DNA of 64,000 bases from Echinarachnius parma (lineage: Eukaryota > Echinodermata > Echinoidea > Clypeasteroida > Echinarachniidae): positions 124,001 to 188,000 of the forward strand of contig JBAMJV010007381.1 in the NCBI GenBank assembly GCA_037951105.1, in the 5' to 3' direction. The notes under the pieces are model-generated. The model was not told the origin of the DNA and made no database searches. It worked only from the letters and a program-made list of their open reading frames with translations. The translations under genes and the position numbers were made by a program. Below are positions 57,301-64,000 of the stretch, one piece after another; positions within the stretch are counted from its first letter, which is position 1, and every line of letters begins with the position of its first letter.

Positions 57301-60300
57301 TCTGAAAGTTTATTTAATTATCTTTCCACTGATATATATTTCGTCTTATTTCCGTCAAAATCCAGTGATCATTTTTTTCTCAAACATGTCACTGTTAAGC
57401 GATTTGCCTATGAGAAATGCTCGAAATTTGCGTGAATTTTGAGACCCTGCAACCTTTATTCACATATCATGCGTGATCAAAAGTTCGTTGAACCATGGGG
57501 TGAACGGTTATGGAAAGTTGGATAAATTCTCTTTCCGATGATATAAAACTTCTTCTGATTGGTCAAAAATCCAGTGATCATTTCTTCTTCAAACTTTTCT
57601 CCCAATCACAAAAGGAGTACGAATTGTGCACCGATGACATCATTTAAAGAGAGAGAGGGAGAGAGGATTTCTGTGCAGAGCGTGTGTGATGTGTATACGT
57701 TGTTTTGTGTGTGAGCGCGCGAGTATTCTAATTTAAAGAGAGAGAGAGAGAGAGGATTTAAAGAGAGAGGGGGAGAGGGGATTTCTCTGCAGAGCATTTA
57801 CGCACGGTGGAACACGATCCGCACACAAAATGTGCGGTTTTATTTTTTGCTCATTTTGGCCCGAAAGTTTTCATTATGTTAAACTTGTATTAAGCTCACC
57901 TGGCCAGCCTGCGTATACAGGACCGTGGTCCCGACGAAAGCCAGGAACGAGACGAAAGACCGATGCAGGCCGATCATCCAGAATGCGATGGTGGCAGATG
58001 AAAAAGACAGGACCATTTGGAGTGGGAACACGCCGATTAATTTGGAGAGGTAGTAAGTCGACAGTCTGTACGCGCCCGCTAACCGCTCCTTGAAAATGAC
58101 GTTGCGCTCAGGCGGAACTGAATTCAGAAGAAAGACAAAAGGAACCAGACAAAACAAAACGGGATGGATAATCCATTTAAATGTTTATTTATGATTTGTT
58201 TTCAATAATAAAATAGTTACTTGAAAAGGATGATCACTTTTTGTTTTTGTTGTCATTTCTAAGCGACCCGGAAGATAACGCTGTTCCTCTAAGAGCCTAT
58301 TTTTCGTTGATATAATTAACATGCTTCTGACATCTAAGGGGTGCACATTTTCACTCGATTGCGACTTTTTGTAAATTCAAAATAAGAGCTCATCTTCGAG
58401 GGGGGGGGGAAAATGCATTTTAAAGAAAGTCTAACTCTAAAATTACCAATGAGAAGGCCCTCCTCCCCCCCCCCCCCCCCCCCCCGCAATTGCCCTAACA
58501 CTCTCTGCATTACACACAAAGTGTGTGACCTCATTGCAGGCGGATTTTTGCTATTTATCTGTAGCGGTAAATGCAACTTCCTCCTGAAATGACGTTATTT
58601 GGCCACGCCCCTGCAATTGCGAGAGAAATTGGTGGAAACATGTCATTTTATGAAGTTGAAAATTGAATCTAAGCAACTGGGCCTACTATTTGTGGAGTAG
58701 ACAGTCTCGAACAATAGAAGATTTACTCAGCCCAGTGATTTCAACAGATTTTCACCGGTACTCTCTACCAGCCATTGCATTCTATTTTTAGAGGACATTT
58801 CTACATCAAAAACCCACTCAACTGGCCGCGGCTTCATCTCTACATCAGTCACTGTCTGGAATAGCCTACCAGGGAACGTATAACTACTTTGGAGATATCC
58901 ATGACATGCAGCAGAGCTCGATCCTTCACGAGTCGAGTGCATCAGTACCCCGCAGTTGGCATCACGTAGCTCAGGGCTCTCTCTAATATTCTTATGCTAC
59001 TTAACTGTGAAACATTGATTATAATAATTTTAAAAAGGGAAAAAAAGTGAGAGACAACATAAAACTCCAAACTTACATGAGGATAGGCCGCTGAAGAGTG
59101 ACTCGAATCCCCAGTAGGCTGAGAAGAAATAGAGCTGAAATAAAAGAAGAAACAAATCTATTTTTTAAATTGATATTTAGGATCTGGCAAAAACATTCCA
59201 ACCAATAATTCGTTTGCAAGGCAGAGGAAAATTGAGTGTAGAAATTGCAAGAGCACATATTATATTTCGGAATAAAACAAAACAATTTGAGCAAAATCTG
59301 TCTATTTGTCTATGGTTATAACTGTATTTTTACTCTATTCCCAGAGTGACATTCTGCAAACAGAATATAGTGATTGAGAATGTAAAACCAAATTCATTAT
59401 CTTGACAATAAAAACCTATATTGCCAATATTATCTCGATGATGATCAGAACACCGGTCACCCTATATAGCTGACCCAATTAGGCACTTGTCAGGTTTGGT
59501 GTGATATTCTGGATTCATCGTTGTTGTCTTCTTCTTCTCCTTATGTAATGTATTCGCTATAAACCTGAAGGGTACTGCTTATTATGCCCGGCGCAGACAG
59601 AGCCGACTCGACTGGTTGTCATTCCGATCGGCTCAGTTGTCAGTGCCTCGCGAGACATATTTTGCCAGTCGAGAGACAGTCGGATGCCAGTTGGGGCAGA
59701 TTCAACGCGATAAATCTGCTCCGACCAACCGGGCCCAACTCTAGCCTGATTTAAACCAGTCGGATCGGGTCGAGTCGGCTCTGTCTGCGCCGGGCTTTAC
59801 GGTCGGTTGCGCTCACGATTTATTTATTTCCACGCACATATTATGGAACGTTTGTGTACATAATATTCGTGTATTTGTGTGAATGGGAAACACGAGGAGT
59901 TTGCACGAGTTGCATGGTCTATGGACTGGTTTACACGAATTTACTCGCAGAAAAACCGCGGAAAACCGTATTAATTTTAAAACTAGCAGCTTACCATTCC
60001 AGATATGTCCGGGATGTTCTCCTCTCGGTGCGGAACCTGAAACCAGAAGGCCCCCATGACCAGGGCCATACACAGCTGTTTGATGACGTCCAGGCGGGAG
60101 AGGACGACGTTCTTCTTCTGCTTGAAGTTCCTCTTCGTGAGCGTGAAAAGTTGCCGCCAAAATCCCGTCTGCCACTTGGCGGATTTTTCCATCCAGCGAC
60201 TGTCGTGTTCTGCAGAAACGAAACAAAACATTTAAATTCAGTTCAAATGTAAAATGTAAAGATAAGCGACAAGTTGGGGAGTTGTTTTTCAAGCTACACA

Positions 60301-62080
60301 CTTGCTTGAAGACGTCCATACTGGAGACACTACGTATATTTGTTCTGCTTGAAGTTCCTCTTCGTGAGCGTGAAAAGCTGCCGCCAAAATCCCGTCTGCC
60401 ATTTGACGGATTTCTCCATTACATGCACCGACTGCTGCCGTATTCTGCAGAAATTAAAATGTACGTCAAATGAGTTAAATGTAAACATGTAACGATACGT
60501 GACACGTTTACGACTTAAAGGGTACCACCACCCAAAACTAATATTTGTATAATAGAAAGGTAACATTTTTAGTATTCCATTCCATCAACAAGTTCACAAA
60601 AATATGTTTGCAGAAAAAAATATTTAATTGGAAACCGCATCACCATTCTAAAGCATGCGTTTATGCGGTCTGAATTGTGTAGACTACCGCGGGTGCAGCA
60701 AGCGAATCGCTCGGAATTGTATTGCCTACAAACGTAAGCGTGAGTAGAATTGGCGCACTCGCAAACCAGGAACCAGGAAATAGTAGTTCCGTAAGTGGTG
60801 GAAATTAATTGCTTTGTTTATGAATTACTCAACCCTTTGCAAAATGTTAGGTATCTATTTGATATCACAAAACAGTACCAAAACATGTAGTAATGTGTTG
60901 TTATTTGCCCGGTGGTCCCCTTTAAACTAGATAATAAAACAACAGCTTGAAGACTTGGATTAATAAAATGCCACGCACCTTCGTCGCCGCTCTCTCCGGC
61001 ATCACCAACCATGTCAACGACACCAGTCCCATTGAGGTGGACTTTCGTTGACGAGGTCAGCTCCAAACTCGAACTGCCGTTTGAATCTCGAATCGTCGGT
61101 CCGCCATTGGTGTTGTGGTTCGGTGATGAAGACGATTCCACGCTGTGTCCGTGGTTCAGTCCGTGGTTCGATGAGCCAGACAACTCCCGGTATGAGGTCC
61201 CATCGGTGTCGTCGCTCGGTGATATAAGCGTCGAAGTCGAAATCGATGACGGACTGTGATGATGACGGTGATGGTGATGATGGTGATGGTGGTCGTGCAT
61301 CTTGGTTGATGCGTCGCTAGTAAGTGTTGACCCGTTGTTCGGCCGGCCTGTCGGTTTCTCACCGGCGTCTTCCATCCCGTTAATGAACACAGAATCGCTC
61401 AATTCTTCGCTGAGCAATCCGCTGATCGACAAGGCTGGGAATTAACAAGAAGAGATTCAAAACGGCATTTTAAAACGATTCTGTCATTCGTCATGTATTT
61501 TAGAACAAACCAGTTTGCACGTATTTTGATACAGTGATATTGTATACAAATATTATAACACGTTGGTTGTTACGTCTATATTTTTTTTTTTGGGGGGGGT
61601 GGGGAGAAGTTTGCATAAAGCACAATCAGTATCAAATAAGAATTTGTAAAGAATCACGGTTATAATTGGACATATTTGCATCAGGACATGTATGATATGT
61701 ATGCTAATCTCAAGCTGATTTGATTTTAGGGTGGGGGTATATATATACAAGTAATATTGCAAGTTGGAATTAAGTTTTAAACTACGTTGAAGTCTAGGCA
61801 CATCACATAATAATTTTGGTTTCAACTTCTATCGCATTTTCCGTCGCATGGCGTGAAACGTGCTTTTAAAACTATCTTTAATAACATGATTATAAGAAAG
61901 TTAGGTTACCTTGATTAAGTATTCCATGGCTACTGGCATCAGTTGTGTTGCTATTGATCCCGCTGTAATTCAAGCTTGATAGTTTGTGGCCATTTTGGTG
62001 GGATCTCCGATTCCACGGTTGCTCCCTTGACGAGCGACGAATCCTCTCTCGTTCTTCATCATTCGTCTTGATTTTGTCGA
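54319..62080 (-). CDS. ABCG-family half-transporter, linker and membrane domain, 5' partial
   Basis: Exons in transcript order: 62080-61910, 61434-60979, 60209-59995, 59134-59077, 58117-57900, 55848-55634, 54580-54319 (TGA). All have GT/AG borders and consistent phases; about 530 residues are visible. The first exon starts with VDKIKTNDEERERIRRS, matching the segment just after the ABCG nucleotide-binding domain; that ATPase domain is right of the window. The second exon is a 151-residue low-complexity linker with a His cluster (HDHHHHHHHHRHHH). The rest is the ABC2 membrane domain: TGFWRQLFTLTKRNFKQ at the first helix, FPPERNVIFKERLAGAYRLS and YYLSKL, TQAGQGLGLLISAL, AGPLYVNALP, an outer loop with Cys, and a last helix ending RFIRTPA. 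ABCG proteins dimerise and export lipids or other small hydrophobic molecules; the substrate cannot be inferred. The linker is unusually long for the family. Confidence 0.9.
54640..55320. repeat. Repeat with many AAGGTGCA / TGCACCTT words in both orientations
   Basis: About 680 bp in which AAAGGTGCA and its inverse recur over 20 times at uneven spacing, with inverted pairs at the outside (GCACCTTCTTTTTGCC against AAAGGTGCAAAATGG). It lies in the last intron of the ABCG gene, 60 bp from the final exon. Confidence 0.75.
55395..55510. repeat. (GAT)n microsatellite
   Basis: ATGATG and GGTGATG units with interruptions, in the last ABCG intron. Confidence 0.9.
56215..56440 (+). repeat. tRNA-derived SINE or tRNA pseudogene
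   Basis: GGCATGGTCGCGGTAAGAG supplies an A box and GGTTCGAACCC a perfect B box. GGCATG and CATGCC can pair as an acceptor stem over about 72 bases (56221-56292). The anticodon stem is irregular, and an unrelated tail with TAGTGGACATGTCGCCC follows, so a SINE is likelier than a working tRNA. Confidence 0.5.
56783..57153. mobile_element. MITE, AGTGAGGCCTGTAAAGTGTC family, second copy
   Basis: Left end AGGTGCACCTGTAAAGTGTC and right end GACACTTTACAGGTGCGCCT are inverted; TTAA precedes the left end (56779-56782). The interior (CACATCATTCGGACATATC, ACCGTGTTGTTTGGCTTATGG) matches 18798-19154 in the opposite orientation. Confidence 0.8.
57236..57605. repeat. Two diverged tandem copies of about 190 bp
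   Basis: ATGGGGTGAACGG, GAAAGTT, CTTTCC and AAATCCAGTGATCATTTCTT-like words appear in the same order at 57290-57395 and 57497-57600. Confidence 0.65.
57644..57785. repeat. GA-rich repeat, two similar blocks
   Basis: AAAGAGAGAGAGGGAGAGAGGATTTCT occurs near 57646 and again near 57758, with GAGAGA runs. It is in an ABCG intron. Confidence 0.8.
59586..59795. mobile_element. 210-bp MITE with perfect 27-bp GC-rich inverted ends
   Basis: GCCCGGCGCAGACAGAGCCG at the left and CGGCTCTGTCTGCGCCGGGC at the right are exact inverse copies, extending to GACTCGAC/GTCGAGTC. No certain target duplication is seen. Its GC content contrasts with the AT-rich intron. It lies 200 bp from the ABCG exon 59995-60209. 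Confidence 0.85.
60343..60510 (-). pseudogene. Partial duplicate of the first-helix ABCG exon
   Basis: The minus strand from about 60455 repeats the exon at 60209: CTGCAG acceptor, then KWQTGFWRQLFTLTKRNFKQ. The copy stops matching after about 110 bp. Spliced in the required phase it hits a TAA within nine codons, and the second half of the exon is missing. It is a relic, not a usable alternative exon. Confidence 0.85.
60519..60921. mobile_element. Full-length MITE, AGGGTACCACCACC family
   Basis: Same ends as the copies at 8072 and 11746, TTAA on both sides (60515-60518, 60922-60925), 403 bp. It sits between the exon relic and the ABCG linker exon, 58 bp from the latter. Confidence 0.85.
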
Positions 62081-62149
62081 CTGAAATTACAAAAAACGCC
62101 AAATAATATCTGTATAATTATATACTGTATAATTATTATCTTCACCTGC

Positions 62150-62502
62150 AGCTATAGTAACATTGTCCAAATCCCCAAAGTTAAATTTGAATTCTAGCGG
62201 ATCCCTCATACATTGTTGTATTCGTATTAAGAATAGAAGCATGGGACATGTTTCGGTTTTTCGAATTTCCCTTTCGTTCAAAAGAAACTTACGATTGAAG
62301 TGTTGAGACATGTCAGATGTTAAACTATCCACTGGGCAGTCGTAACTCAATGCAATGAGTTAGTGAATATCACTTTGCATTCTTGCTCATTGCTCGGCCA
62401 TATAACGTCCATTTAACTTGAAATGTTCACACAATACCAAGTGGGTCACATATCAGATAACATTGTATCAACGATTCATCTTTTTGTGCACATGTCAACA
62501 AA
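62150..62502. mobile_element. MITE, AGGGATCTAGTAAC family, ends damaged
   Basis: TAGTAACATTGTCCAAAT at the left and AACTATCCACTGGGCAGTCGT, TTAGTGAATATCACTTTGCA inside match the family. The right end stops where the CAGGCGCGCCGG element begins. Confidence 0.65.
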
Positions 62503-64000
62503 CAGGCGCGCCGGAAGCAGTTTTGGATTGGGGGGGCAAAACCCCAAGGGGGCTCACAATTTGTGTATGTAGGGGCTCATGCCCAACCACACTCTGGGTT
62601 GCCAACTTTGAGCCAGATGTGAGAGCGAGACATTGCGAGGGAGCGAAGCGACTGAGCGGGGGGAGGGTGTGGGAGGGGGGTGTCCCCCCTCTCACGGTAG
62701 GGAGCTTTTGCATTTTTGGACTTGAAATTGTGCAATCTGGTGCATACCTAGATAGGAAGTTCGGCTGTATTATTTTGGGAAAGCGCGATATGATTTGATC
62801 GACCAGAAAGTTTTAATATATTTTTCACAAAGAAAACAAATAATTGACACACTAATAAATATGTACCCCAAAACACACACACAACAACATAAACCATAAT
62901 TACGCAACATTATGTATGGCCAACAACACACAGCCAATAATGAGTCCCAAGGGAGCGAAGCGCCTGAGGGCGGGGGCAGGGAGGGAGGGGGAGGGTTTGG
63001 GAGGGGGTATCCCCCTCCCACGGTAAGAAAGATTTTGCATTTATGGACTTGAAATTGTGCAATCTGCTGCATACCTAGATTGGAAATTCGGGCTTAAGAT
63101 TAACTGTATCTGGGAAAGCGTGTTATGATTGATATATTTTTCACGAAGAAAACAAATAATTGACGCACTAATAAATATGCACCCAAACTCAGACATAAAT
63201 ATTGTATTTATATAGTGTCATACACAGTTCCAACATAAACCATATGGCGCATGTATGATCCAACAACATGGCCTAAAGCCAATAATGAATCCCGAGGGAG
63301 CGAAGTGACCGAGGGTTTGGGAGGAGGTAGCCCCCTCCCACGGGGAAGATTTTGCATTTATATACTTGAAATGGTGAAATTTGGTGCATTTCATGCCATA
63401 CCTGTGAAGGAAATTTAGAATCCAAGTTAAACAAAAAAAGAAGAAAATGTCTATGCTCTCATCAGATGTTTACAACAAACTGAGATAATCTGTTCGCGCG
63501 CGAAGCGCGCAGCAAAAATTGAAAATGGATGTATAAACTAGTTTTTGAACGTTAGCTCAAACATTTGATTGTGTCTTTCACACTCTTTTTTATTTTTGGG
63601 AGGGGGGGGGGCTTTTGGGGGGGGGGGGCAAAATTGCGTTTTGCCCCCCCCCCCCCCCCCCCCCCCCCAACTTTTTGGATTGGGGGCGGCCGCCCCCCTT
63701 GCCCTCACTTCCGGCGCCTATGGCCACATTTGTATGATCCAACATCATAGCTTACAGCCCAAAATGAGTCCCGAGGGAGCAAAGCGACCAAACGCTGGGG
63801 CAGAACCAGAGTGGGAGGGGGATACCCCCTCCCACGGGGAAGATTTTGCATTTATATACTTGAAATGGTGCAATTTGGTGCACGTAACACAAACAGCCAG
63901 AGCAATAACAGCCTACACAGGAACTACGTGGATCGGTACAGAAAAATCCACCCCAGACGTACCATACGCAAGTTACACAACAAACTGAGATAATTTGTTG
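62503..64000. mobile_element. Inverted relatives of the 24.5-kb GGCGC-CCGGAAG element, nested copies, incomplete
   Basis: CAGGCGCGCCGGAAGCAG starts at 62503, and CACTTCCGGCGCCTA lies near 63706-63720, so one copy spans that interval. A second, partial copy runs from 63721 to the window end with the same GAAGATTTTGCATTTATATAC and CAAACTGAGATAATTTGTTG words. The outside flanks of the first copy do not match, suggesting rearrangement. The stretch lies in the ABCG gene upstream of the first visible exon; I found no ATPase-domain exon in it. Confidence 0.65.

Noticed and set aside
60343..60473. Alternative, mutually exclusive ABCG exon
   Set aside because: In the only compatible phase the copy has an early stop, and it lacks its second half and a donor at the matching place.

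Overview
The window is eukaryotic: intron-rich genes with GT-AG splice sites, low coding density, microsatellites and nested transposons. It is most likely a marine invertebrate deuterostome (echinoderm, hemichordate or cephalochordate; I cannot choose). The reasons are a multi-SRCR receptor with a C-type lectin domain, an L-gulonolactone oxidase gene, and an LTR element whose protease is followed directly by integrase, the pol order known from deuterostome Gmr1-like Ty3/gypsy elements.

Three cellular genes can be assembled by matching splice sites and reading phase. (1) An L-gulono-1,4-lactone oxidase-like gene on the minus strand (17438 to 4157) has eight coding exons and lacks its 3' end. 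(2) A secreted receptor on the plus strand (26523 to 48217) has fifteen coding exons, all joined in phase 1: signal peptide, small Cys-containing module, Ser/Thr-rich mucin-like stretch, eight SRCR domains, C-type lectin-like domain, stop. It predicts about 1337 residues with no obvious membrane anchor. (3) An ABCG half-transporter on the minus strand (62080 to 54319) has seven exons covering a long His/Ser/Asn-rich linker and the whole membrane domain; the ATPase domain lies beyond the right edge.

Region by region: 1-3737 is the 3' part of an internally deleted Ty3/gypsy element with a 1.66-kb LTR. 4157-17438 is the oxidase gene, whose introns hold MITEs and a decayed LINE. 17448-18770 holds a duplicated segment at the oxidase 5' end and small MITEs. 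18798-25731 is a transposon nest containing a 2.2-kb inverted-repeat element built from TTCTTGATATCAAGAA units, and a 1.24-kb element with 10-bp flanking repeats. 26523-48217 is the receptor gene; its introns hold a Tc1-like element inside an RTE-type LINE and a 374-bp near-perfect palindrome. 48218-54318 is intergenic with MITEs, SINE-like pieces and a paralogous copy of the 19-23 kb region that lacks two of its insertions. 54319-64000 is the transporter gene and its MITE-rich introns.

The three genes show no sign of acting together: ascorbate synthesis, secreted recognition and membrane transport. The most distinctive material is the receptor's domain order and the set of TTAA-flanked, palindromic and nested mobile elements whose insertion sites can be read directly.
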